Part shown: in pieces, positions 40,762-48,255 of the stretch
How the letters are laid out: every line of letters starts with the position of its first letter
How positions within the stretch are numbered: the stretch's first letter is position 1
NCBI GenBank assembly: GCA_964547995.1
Contig: CAZJRB010000006.1
Coordinates: 56,960-120,959, forward strand
Origin: CAZJRB01 sp964547995
GTDB taxonomy: Bacteria > Planctomycetota > Planctomycetia > Pirellulales > Thermoguttaceae
Length of the DNA stretch: 64,000 nt
Reading direction: 5' to 3'
Position numbers and translations under genes: made by a program
The notes under the pieces: generated by a model
Seen by the model: the letters and a program-made list of their open reading frames with translations, nothing else
Database searches by the model: none
Told to the model about the DNA's origin: nothing

Positions 40762-42402
40762 ATGAAACTTTTACCACTCGCAATCCTTGCAGCTTGTTTC
40801 ACGATCACAGCTTATGCTGCTGAGCAGCGAGTCTGGACCGATCAGAAGGGCAGATACCAGATTCTAGCAACTCTGGTTGAGGTCCGCGACGGTATGGTTC
40901 ACCTGAAGAGAGACGATGGTACGATAATGAAGATGCCTCTGAATGAACTCTCCCATTCGGACCAGGAGTACGCACAGCGTCCGCCGGAACTCTGGGACAG
41001 TCCGGTGAGAGTCAAGTTCATGCATGGGAAGGTCATTGCAGTCGCTGACGGGGACACACTGACAATCTTGGACAAGCCGGGAGCTCAGCGTCGCATCCAG
41101 TTGGAAGGGGTCGACTCGCCGGAAAGGTTACAGCCGTTCGGCACTCAAGCGCGGAAGACGCTGGTAAGCAAGGTATTCGACAAACAGGTCCGCGTCGAGT
41201 GGAAAAGCAAAGATCGCTATGGGCGGTTCGTCGGCAGAGTGTATTTCGACGGCCGCTGGATCAACAAGGAGATGGTCGAAGAAGGTTTTGCATGGCACGA
41301 CAAGGCGAATTCGAAAGCACCCGACCTAACTGCCGCAGAAACGAAAGCAAAGGAGGCCCGAAAGGGGCTATGGGCTGAGAAGGAGCCTGTTGCCCCGTGG
41401 GATTTTCGGAATGACCCGTCGAAGTATGTATCGAGCATCGTTGAGGAGAACGCCATTCGGGATGTGCGTGAACCGGCCGGGAGGTTCGTCTACCTCACCA
41501 AGGGAAGCAAGTACTACCATGCCGAGGATTGCCCCCAGCTTGGAGAGCACATAGTTCCCTCCGCATTGGAGCTGGCAAGTCAGAAATGTCGGGCATGCCC
41601 ATTCTGTTTGCCGCCGGGCGCGAGTCTGTCAATCGCTGTCCGGAAACCAGAGCAGCAGGCGCCCGACGAGAAGGACGCGTTGAATGAGGAAGCGGAGAAC
41701 AAGTTCACCATTGATCTGGGCGAAGGGATCAAGATAGAGTTCGTATTGGTGCCAGCAGGCTCCTTCAAGATGGGTGACGGCGAAGGCTTCCCGGGAGAAA
41801 AACCGGTTCACGAGGTCACGATTACTAAGCCATTCTACGTGGGCAAGTACGAAGTTACTCAAGGGCAATGGAAGGCAATTATGGGTGACAACCCAAGTCA
41901 CTTCAAGGGATCGGCAAACCCGGTTGAAATGGTAGCTTGGAAAGATTGCCAACGTTTTCTGCGTAAGCTCAATGAGAAATTTGGCGAGACGGGTATGAGA
42001 TTTGTCCTCCCGACAGAGGCTCAATGGGAGTTCGCGTGTCGTGCGGGGAGCGCGGGCAGGTTCAGTTTCCCGGAAGACGCCGCAGGCTTGGGTGAGTATA
42101 TGTGGTTCAACGTCAACTCGGAGAACGAGACACGTGCAGTCGGCCTGAAACGGCCCAACGCTTTGGGGTTACACGACATGCATGGAAATGTCATGGAATG
42201 GTGTGCCGATTGGTACAGCGAAGACTGCTATGATCGATCTCCGGCGAAGGACCCAAGTGGTCCGGTTTCCGGTGTCGGCCGTGTGACTCGCGGCGGGGGT
42301 TGGAACGCACACGCGTGCTTCTGTCGTTCAGCGGCACGGAGGAAGTTCAAGTCAGCCGGCCGCAGCCGCGCAATAGGATTTCGTGTCTTGTGCATACGCT
42401 AG
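40762..42402 (+). CDS. Secreted SHD1 - thermonuclease - SUMF1-like fusion protein
   Basis: A 546-residue multidomain protein. A Sec signal (1-19) is followed by an SHD1-like module (about 22-72, VWTDQKGRYQILATLVE..DDGTIMKMPLNELSHSDQ). A staphylococcal-nuclease domain (about 83-205) keeps the catalytic set: D97 in ADGDT, an arginine at 110/111, D118 and E121 in GVDSPE, R155 in DRYGR. A short Cys/His patch follows (YYHAEDCPQL, CRACPFC). Residues 318-546 are a SUMF1/FGE-like domain (VPAGSFKMGDGE, YEVTQGQWKAIMG, LPTEAQWEFACRAG, GNVMEWCADWY, RGGGWNAHA). The second catalytic cysteine pattern of true formylglycine-generating enzymes is not evident, so this domain is probably a binding module. The whole suggests an exported nuclease. 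Confidence 0.82.
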   Translation: MKLLPLAILAACFTITAYAAEQRVWTDQKGRYQILATLVEVRDGMVHLKRDDGTIMKMPLNELSHSDQEYAQRPPELWDSPVRVKFMHGKVIAVADGDTLTILDKPGAQRRIQLEGVDSPERLQPFGTQARKTLVSKVFDKQVRVEWKSKDRYGRFVGRVYFDGRWINKEMVEEGFAWHDKANSKAPDLTAAETKAKEARKGLWAEKEPVAPWDFRNDPSKYVSSIVEENAIRDVREPAGRFVYLTKGSKYYHAEDCPQLGEHIVPSALELASQKCRACPFCLPPGASLSIAVRKPEQQAPDEKDALNEEAENKFTIDLGEGIKIEFVLVPAGSFKMGDGEGFPGEKPVHEVTITKPFYVGKYEVTQGQWKAIMGDNPSHFKGSANPVEMVAWKDCQRFLRKLNEKFGETGMRFVLPTEAQWEFACRAGSAGRFSFPEDAAGLGEYMWFNVNSENETRAVGLKRPNALGLHDMHGNVMEWCADWYSEDCYDRSPAKDPSGPVSGVGRVTRGGGWNAHACFCRSAARRKFKSAGRSRAIGFRVLCIR

Positions 42403-42791
42403 ACGCCCTGAGAGACCCGTCGACCAAGTCAAGGCCTGGTGGGAGGAACAACTTCGGCATCGTGCCCATAAAGCCGCGACCGCTGGTCGCGCCCGGCGTT
42501 GCCAAGAACCGCTGAAGTAATGGTTGTCGCTTGGTGCGGATTGGGTCGGTGGAATTTTTCTGGTTTTCTCAGATCCGACAAGTCGCGATTTTGAAAAGTT
42601 GCCGGAATCGTTTTCTATCGCTACAAACTCCTGTTGCTACAAATCCACTCAAAAACAAACATCATGCCATACAATCCAAAAAATCCGAAAATAAGGCCTA
42701 CGAAACAGATGATCGCTACTAAAGCGAATTGAACTGACGAAAAGGGGAGTGGGTTGCGTTGCCGGGCGGCGGCCGATATCTTGAGAATACC
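42403..42791. other. Intergenic region with one REP-like unit
   Basis: 389 bp. A solitary forward REP-like unit lies at 42468-42493 (ATAAAGCCGCGACC, GCT, GGTCGCGCC). The rest, AT-richer toward 42600-42720, holds no supported gene. Confidence 0.6.
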
Positions 42792-43784
42792 ATGCCGATC
42801 AAGACGCTATCCGAAATGGCCGATGGCGAACAGGCCGATCTGTTTGTGATGATGAGTTCCAAGGAAGAACTCGTCACGAAGACGGGTAAGCCGTATTTCA
42901 AGGTCGCGTTCCGCGATGCCGGGCGGGAGGTGAGCTTCCCGATCTGGGGCGATTCGCCCTGGGCGGTCGACTGCCGCGACCACTGGGCGCCGGGGACGTT
43001 CTACAAGCTCCGAGCCGTCTATCGCGAGACGAGCTACGGGCCGCAGTTGGAAATCCAGAAGATCCGCGAGACGACCGACGCCGACGCCGACGACGGCTTC
43101 GACCCGGCGGGCCTCCGGCCGCAGTCACGGTTCGATACGGCCGAGATGTTCGACGCCCTGCTGGCGATTGTCCGGGAGAAGATCGGCGACGGGCCGCTTT
43201 GCGAGCTGGTCGAGGCGATCCTGACCGGCAACCGCGAGGCAATCATGAGTTGCCCTGCCGCAAGGCACCATCATCACGCCTTCGCCGGCGGGCTCCTGGA
43301 ACACACGCTGAGCGTCACCCGTTCGTGCGTCTTTCTCGCCGAGAAATACGCCGAATACTACGACGGCATGGCGCCGCCGCTCGACGTGGGGCTGGTCGTC
43401 GCCGGGGCCGCTTTGCACGACGTGGGCAAAATCCGCGAACTCCAACAGCAACCGGAGGGAACCGCCTACACGGCTGAGGGCTCGATGATCGGCCACCTGC
43501 TGATGGGACGCGACATGGCCCGCGAGGCGGCCGCCGCGGGCGACATCGACGCCGAGACGCTGCTGCGGCTCGAACACCTGATCATTTCGCACCAGCGGCT
43601 GCCGGAATGGGGCTCGCCCACCCCGCCCATGACGCCCGAGGCGCTGATCGTCCACTATGCCGACGACCTGGACGCCAAGTTCCACATGATGGCGACCATA
43701 CTCCGCGAGGACAAGGGCCCGGGGCCGATGACATCGAGGCGGAACGTGTTGGGCCATCAGGTGTTTCGGGGGCTGAGCGAGTGA
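42792..43784 (+). CDS. YhaM-like 3'-5' exoribonuclease (OB-fold plus HD domain)
   Basis: A 330-residue protein combining an N-terminal OB-fold nucleic-acid-binding region (about 10-105, DLFVMMSSKEELVTKTGKPYFKVAFRD) with an HD phosphohydrolase domain (about 150-325). HD ligands are visible in HHHHAFAGGLLEHTLSV, LHDVGKIREL, and HLIISHQRLPEWGSP with YADDLDAK. This layout is that of YhaM/CBF1, a cytoplasmic enzyme that trims RNA (and some DNA) from the 3' end. The ATG at 42792 (MPIKTLSEM) matches family starts; the frame is open 11 codons further. A clear terminator hairpin follows the stop codon. Confidence 0.85.
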   Translation: MPIKTLSEMADGEQADLFVMMSSKEELVTKTGKPYFKVAFRDAGREVSFPIWGDSPWAVDCRDHWAPGTFYKLRAVYRETSYGPQLEIQKIRETTDADADDGFDPAGLRPQSRFDTAEMFDALLAIVREKIGDGPLCELVEAILTGNREAIMSCPAARHHHHAFAGGLLEHTLSVTRSCVFLAEKYAEYYDGMAPPLDVGLVVAGAALHDVGKIRELQQQPEGTAYTAEGSMIGHLLMGRDMAREAAAAGDIDAETLLRLEHLIISHQRLPEWGSPTPPMTPEALIVHYADDLDAKFHMMATILREDKGPGPMTSRRNVLGHQVFRGLSE

Positions 43785-43809
43785 CCGGGACTTTTGTTCC
43801 GCAAGAGTG

Positions 43810-43837
43810 AATCCCGCCGGACAAGCCGGCGGGATTT
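43810..43837 (+). terminator. Intrinsic-type terminator after the YhaM-like gene
   Basis: AATCCCGCCGG, loop ACAAG, CCGGCGGGATT, followed by a short TATTG. It begins about 26 bp after the stop codon. The best terminator candidate in the window. Confidence 0.65.
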
Positions 43838-44334
43838 ATTGCGCGATCAACCATGGTGCAAGAAGTGTTACCCGGATTTGAACCAGGCCGCCGAAATCGG
43901 CTTGACAACACAATAACCACCAGCCGCAATTCAATTTACGGCAATCACCCGCCTGCGCGTTAGGCCGCAAATGCGCAGTCTACAGGTAATAGGCAGAAAC
44001 TACCTATTGCTTTGTCAAGTCTTAATTTTGGGGTTGTCCGTGTCGTGAACCGTTGGCACTGCTGGACTAGCCAGCAGTGGCACCCCAAATCTTAATTCTG
44101 ACACAGCACTATAAACAGTAAGGCTTGTTCTTCCGAACACTCGATCTCCCCCCTGAATTACTGGACGCCTGAAGAGAAGCCAGCGCAACGCGTAGACACA
44201 ACCCCCCTTAAGAGTATCCCCTTGTAGTATTGTTTGTGCTGTTTTCGGTGTGCATTTCACCGTCCGGCCTTGAAAAAACCAACTCGCCATCAACCAATGG
44301 GGATCGGACAAGCTAGACTTGACAGGGGCAACCG
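43838..44334. other. Intergenic region containing a MITE-like element
   Basis: About 500 bp with no supported gene. It holds a T-loop-like sequence on the minus strand (43871-43887) without the rest of a tRNA, and the MITE-like element at 44005-44111. Confidence 0.5.
44005..44111. mobile_element. MITE-like element, copy 1
   Basis: About 107 bp with inverted ends (TATTGCTTTGTCA at the left; TGACACAGCACTA at the right), subterminal repeats (TCTTAATTTTGGGG with CCCCAAATCTTAAT) and an inner hairpin (CACTGCTGG-ACTA-GCCAGCAGTG is imperfect at the loop). It is non-coding. The ends match those of the element at 45849-45959, so they are two copies of one family. Confidence 0.6.
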
Positions 44335-45843
44335 ATGGCCGATTCGACCGAAAAAGACTTCCTGACCCGCCTCTCGGAAGCGGATAGTCCCGATAATGGC
44401 AGCGATGCCAATACGGCGGTGTCCACTGCCGGACTCCGTTGCGAGGCGGCCGAGCACAATCAAGGCGACAAGGACGCACGGCTTGACGCCATGCTCGATC
44501 ACCTCAATCAACTCGCGGCCGGACAAACACATGATGCAACCGGCCTTCTCTCACAGACGGCAGACAACGGCGAGCATCTTCGCAACACGTTCGTGCCCAT
44601 CGAACCCGGCTCATTCCTCGAAGCCCAACTGACCGAGAGTGAGATCGAGGCGCTGATCTTGAAATTCCTCCTTGCCCGAGGCGACGCTACCGGCCGGGAT
44701 ATCGTCCAGCAGATCAGGCTCCCCTTCGTGCTGCTCGACGAACTGCTCCGGAAGATGAAGCAGGAGCAACTGGTCGGCCACCGGGGTGCGGCGCCGATGA
44801 ACGACTACGTGTACCAACTCACGGACATGGGTCGGGAGCGTGCCCGGCGGCATTCCCAGTACTGCACGTACTTCGGCGCGGCCCCCGTCTCGCTCAGAGA
44901 TTACATTGCCAGCGTCGAAGCCCAATCGTTGACCGTGCAACACCCGACCCCCGCCGACCTGCACCGTGCGTTCGGCGACTTATCCCTCAACGATCGCTTA
45001 CTCGATCAGCTTGGTCCGGCGATCAACTCGGGGCGAGGATTATTTCTGTTCGGACCTTCGGGGAACGGCAAGACGAGCATCGCCGAGCGCGTTACCGCCG
45101 CCTTCGGCCGCGAGACGTGGGTGCCGAGGGCAATCGGCGTCGACGGCGAAATCATCCGCGTGTACGATCCGGTGAATCACGAGGAAGTTCCCCTCGACTC
45201 GGGCGGAGGGCTCCTCGATCCAAGGAAGATCGACCGGCGCTGGGTCCGCATCCGGCGGCCTACTATCATCGCCGGCGGCGAGTTGACTATGTCGCAACTC
45301 GAAGTCACGCTGAACACCTCGACCGGCATCAGCGAAGCGCCGCTGCAAATGAAGAGCAATTGCGGCACGCTGGTGATCGACGATTTCGGCCGTCAGCGGA
45401 TGCGGACTGACGAGCTGCTCAACCGCTGGATCGTACCGCTGGAAAATCGCTTTGATTTCCTCAATCTCCCGAACGGCAAGAAAATCAAGGTGCCGTTCGA
45501 CCAGTTGGTCACTTTTGCCACGAACCTCGAGCCGCGGGAACTGGTCGACGAGGCGTTCTTGCGGCGAATCGCGTACAAGATCGAAGTGAGCAACCCGACA
45601 GAAGCACAATTTCGCGACCTTATCGAGGCGATGGCCCCAAAGCTGGGCTTGAAATACCGCCCGGAACCGGTCGATTATCTCATCGCGACGTACTATAAGG
45701 CAACCGGCCGCCCGTTGCGGTTCTGTCACCCCCGCGACCTGTTGCTGCAAATCCGCAACTACTGTACCTACCGGACATGCCCCCCCGAGTTGAGCGAGAA
45801 ACTGTTCGACTGGGCCGCGGAGAACTACTTCGCGGTAATGTAG
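44335..45843 (+). CDS. AAA-type ATPase, unknown role
   Basis: A 502-residue ATPase. The first 95 residues are polar and probably flexible. About 100-200 form a winged-helix-like region (ALILKFLLARGDATGRDIVQQIRLPFVLLDELLRKM). The ATPase core has Walker A GPSGNGKTS near residue 242, Walker B TLVIDDFGRQ near 342, and a probable arginine finger in EAFLRRIAYKIE near 410. The winged-helix plus AAA layout is recurrent in Planctomycetota, but I do not know a proven function; DNA binding or remodelling is an inference. The gene is bracketed by two MITE-like elements of one family. The ATG at 44335 has GGGGCAACC upstream. Confidence 0.72.
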   Translation: MADSTEKDFLTRLSEADSPDNGSDANTAVSTAGLRCEAAEHNQGDKDARLDAMLDHLNQLAAGQTHDATGLLSQTADNGEHLRNTFVPIEPGSFLEAQLTESEIEALILKFLLARGDATGRDIVQQIRLPFVLLDELLRKMKQEQLVGHRGAAPMNDYVYQLTDMGRERARRHSQYCTYFGAAPVSLRDYIASVEAQSLTVQHPTPADLHRAFGDLSLNDRLLDQLGPAINSGRGLFLFGPSGNGKTSIAERVTAAFGRETWVPRAIGVDGEIIRVYDPVNHEEVPLDSGGGLLDPRKIDRRWVRIRRPTIIAGGELTMSQLEVTLNTSTGISEAPLQMKSNCGTLVIDDFGRQRMRTDELLNRWIVPLENRFDFLNLPNGKKIKVPFDQLVTFATNLEPRELVDEAFLRRIAYKIEVSNPTEAQFRDLIEAMAPKLGLKYRPEPVDYLIATYYKATGRPLRFCHPRDLLLQIRNYCTYRTCPPELSEKLFDWAAENYFAVM

Positions 45844-45848
45844 GATCG

Positions 45849-45959
45849 CTAGTGCTTTGTCAGATTTTGAAATTGGGGTAGCCACGGTCGCCGGACCGTG
45901 GGAATTCCACGCTCTGGCGAGCGTGGCTACCCCAATTCTTAGGCTTGACAAAGCGCTAG
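45849..45959. mobile_element. MITE-like element, copy 2
   Basis: 111 bp with inverted ends CTAGTGCTTTGTCA and TGACAAAGCGCTAG, subterminal AATTGGGGTAGCCACG and its complement, and inner hairpins around CCGCC-type bases. It is non-coding. It begins 6 bp after the AAA ATPase stop; its right end overlaps the dcd stop codon. Confidence 0.65.
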
Positions 45960-46531
45960 CCCGACCGTTCGATCCCGAATGGGAGCTTCATTTGCGGGTC
46001 CTTTTCGGCCTCCGGGTTGAGTTCCCGAAATAAGAGGCTTGGCTGGATATCGCGGTTGTGCTGATACTTGTCGCTGGCATACTCGGTGATGTCGCCGGAG
46101 ATTTCGTGGTAGAAGATCTGGCAGATCTGGATACCGGGATAGATCCGAACCGGCTGGACGGCAAACATCTCGAGCGTCCAATAACCGCAGAACCCGACGT
46201 CGCCGAAACCGGCGGTCACGTGGACGAAGAGCCCCAACCGGCCAACCGAAGAGCGGCCTTCGATCATCGGCACCAGGTTGTGGGTCTCGGTCCGTTCGGC
46301 GGTTCGCCCGAGGTAGAGTTGGTTGGCGTGGAGATCCATGCCTTCGGATGGGATCGTGATTCGCCGCACCCGATTCGCCTTCTTCATATCAAGCACGACT
46401 TCCTCGTACACCATCAACTCGTCGTGCAACGTGAGATTGTAGCTGTTGGGGTTGAGCTTCCTTTCATCGAACGGATCGATGACGATATTCTTGCCCAAGT
46501 GCTGTTTGATTTTGTTACCGGAGAGTACCAT
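45956..46531 (-). CDS. dcd: dCTP deaminase
   Basis: A 191-residue dCTP deaminase, converting dCTP to dUTP for thymidylate synthesis in the cytoplasm. The family signature is clear: LSGNKIKQHLG start, LNPNSYNLTLHDEL near residue 26, VPMIEGRSSVGRLGLFVHVTAGFGDVGFCGYWTLE near 86-120 (substrate pocket with the catalytic glutamate), and QICQIFYHE. Length is normal for monofunctional Dcd. The stop codon overlaps the right end of a MITE-like element, so the extreme C-terminus (GIERSG) may have been altered by its insertion. The endonuclease III gene lies upstream on the same strand. Confidence 0.93.
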   Translation of the reverse strand: MVLSGNKIKQHLGKNIVIDPFDERKLNPNSYNLTLHDELMVYEEVVLDMKKANRVRRITIPSEGMDLHANQLYLGRTAERTETHNLVPMIEGRSSVGRLGLFVHVTAGFGDVGFCGYWTLEMFAVQPVRIYPGIQICQIFYHEISGDITEYASDKYQHNRDIQPSLLFRELNPEAEKDPQMKLPFGIERSG

Positions 46532-46591
46532 GGAAACATCCGTGAGGGGGATAAACGGGAGTATTACAAGAACGCGTCAAGTTGCAGACGG

Positions 46592-47245
46592 CTAAGCGGT
46601 TTCAACTCCTATCCGAGGGCAAATATCGCCCAATACGCAGTCGTCACACTTCGGCCTCCTGGACGTACAGACGCGGCGGCCGTGCCGGATCATGCGGTGG
46701 CTGAAGGCAATCCACTCCTTCTTCGGAAGCCGGGCCGTCAGGTCCGCTTCGACCTTTTCGGCGTCTTTCCGGCTTGAAAGTCCCAACCTCCGGCTGATCC
46801 GCGCCACATGGGTATCCACCGTTACGCCGGAGGCGATGTCGTAGGCGGTGCCCAAGACCACATTGGCCGTCTTCCTTCCGATGCCGGGCAGCGCGACGAG
46901 CTTGTCGATGTCTTTCGGGACGTCGCTGCCGTATTGCTCGGCCAGCACGCGGCAGCACCCCTGTATGTTCTTCGCCTTGTTGTTGTAGAATCCCGTACTC
47001 TGAATGTCCTTTTTCAGCTCGGACAACCTGGCGGAGGCATAATCGCCCGCCGTCGGGTACTTCCGGAAAAGTGCCGGGGTAACCCGGTTTACCCGTTCAT
47101 CAGTACACTGGGCCGAAAGGATCGTAGCAATCAGCAGTTGCAAAGGTGTCCTGAAGTCGAGCGAGCACTTGGCGTCCGGATATTCACGGGACAGTCGCCG
47201 AACGACCTTGGCCGCGTATCGCTTCTCTTCAGGAGTGACAGCCAC
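46592..47245 (-). CDS. nth: Endonuclease III (DNA glycosylase/AP lyase)
   Basis: A 217-residue base-excision repair enzyme that removes oxidised pyrimidines. It has the helix-hairpin-helix LPGIGRKTANVVLG with the catalytic lysine, the catalytic aspartate in VTVDTHVARISRRL, and the C-terminal [4Fe-4S] cluster pattern C-x6-C-x2-C-x5-C (CTSRRPKCDDCVLGDIC). I place the start at the GTG at 47245, because AGAGAGG lies 7 nt upstream and the length then matches E. coli Nth; a TTG nine codons earlier is open. It is 60 bp upstream of dcd. Confidence 0.93.
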   Translation of the reverse strand: MAVTPEEKRYAAKVVRRLSREYPDAKCSLDFRTPLQLLIATILSAQCTDERVNRVTPALFRKYPTAGDYASARLSELKKDIQSTGFYNNKAKNIQGCCRVLAEQYGSDVPKDIDKLVALPGIGRKTANVVLGTAYDIASGVTVDTHVARISRRLGLSSRKDAEKVEADLTARLPKKEWIAFSHRMIRHGRRVCTSRRPKCDDCVLGDICPRIGVETA

Positions 47246-47460
47246 AGATGGACCTCTCTTCAACCGGGCCAATCTCGCGTGTAATTTTGGGCTTTGAGGA
47301 ACATTTTCGGAGTAAAACGGCAGATGTCAAGTGCCGGTTTCGGCGGGTCTATTGCTTCCCCATGGGCATTATTTCCCGAATTATCGGGGAGGTATTGGCC
47401 TTTTCGCCCCCCACTCCGTATAATTCATCAAGCCATGTTTTGCTGTGGGGGATGTGAATA

Positions 47461-48168
47461 GTGCCCATATTTGATTCTTTTTCTTCTTCATTTCCGGGAT
47501 TTTCGGGAACGGTGCGTTTGTTTCCGCTTCCGAACCTGGTTCTTTTTCCGCACGTGATGCAGCCGCTGCACATTTTCGAGCGGCGCTACAGGTTGCTGTT
47601 GGAGGACGCCCTGGAGGACGACCGGCTGGTTGCGATGGCAATTCTGGCGCCTGGTTGGGAGGAAGATTACGAGGGGCGCCCGGCCCTGTCGCCGATTGCC
47701 TGTTTGAGCCGGATTGTCACCCATCATCGGCTGGAAGACGGTACCTATACAGCACTGGTCCTTGGGTTGTGCCGGGTCGAATTGATCCGCGAATTGGAGC
47801 CGGTGCGCGAGTTCCGCGAAGCGGAGATTGAGCGGTGCAAGGATTATTGTCCACCCGAGCAGGCTTTCCGCGACGAAACCTTTCGGCACGAACTGTGCCA
47901 AGCGTTTCGAGAGGCTGCTCCCATGCTGCCCGAAGCCTGGGATCAACTCGACCAATTGATGGGAGGCAATACCCCGCTGGGAATACTCACCGATGTGATC
48001 AGCTACACATTGGATATCGGCATGCGCGTCAAAGAGGCTTTGTTGGCGGAGGCCAACACACATCGCCGAGCAGAGATGCTGCTGGAGCAACTCTCAACCG
48101 CGGGGTCGGAAGATGCCCCCGGCAATTCGACGATGGAATGGTTTCCACCGGAGTCCAGTGTGAATTGA
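47461..48168 (+). CDS. LON substrate-binding-domain protein
   Basis: A 235-residue stand-alone LON N-terminal domain, without the ATPase or protease parts of Lon. Hallmarks are VRLFPLPNLVLFPHVMQPLHIFERRYRLLLEDAL near residues 18-50, CLSRIVTHHRLEDGTYTALVLGLCRVEL near 80-110, and a helical second half. Similar proteins are common in bacteria; their role in protein binding or quality control is presumed. The start is a GTG at 47461 with GGGGG 9 nt upstream. It stands alone between nth (minus) and the GlcD/GlcF-type gene. Confidence 0.87.
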   Translation: MPIFDSFSSSFPGFSGTVRLFPLPNLVLFPHVMQPLHIFERRYRLLLEDALEDDRLVAMAILAPGWEEDYEGRPALSPIACLSRIVTHHRLEDGTYTALVLGLCRVELIRELEPVREFREAEIERCKDYCPPEQAFRDETFRHELCQAFREAAPMLPEAWDQLDQLMGGNTPLGILTDVISYTLDIGMRVKEALLAEANTHRRAEMLLEQLSTAGSEDAPGNSTMEWFPPESSVN

Positions 48169-48255
48169 CATATTGCCGGGCGGGTTGACCCCTCATTGTA
48201 TCCAGCCTATCATACGGGATTCCCTCGATCCTGCCAAGTTGTTTCTCTCAGTGGC

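Noticed and set aside
40762..42402. The SUMF1-like domain as the formylglycine-generating enzyme for the sulfatase
   Set aside because: The C-terminal active-site segment reads RGGGWNAHACFCRSAARR rather than the paired-cysteine pattern of true FGE, and the protein is fused to a nuclease.
95..42493. Repeated units considered as a CRISPR array
   Set aside because: Units are dispersed, palindromic and mostly in inverted pairs with unequal spacers, and there is no cas gene.
43871..43887. A tRNA T-arm-like sequence (CCTGG-TTCAAAT-CCGGG on minus)
   Set aside because: No matching acceptor, D-arm or anticodon arm upstream and no CCA-compatible end; it could be a tRNA scrap or chance.
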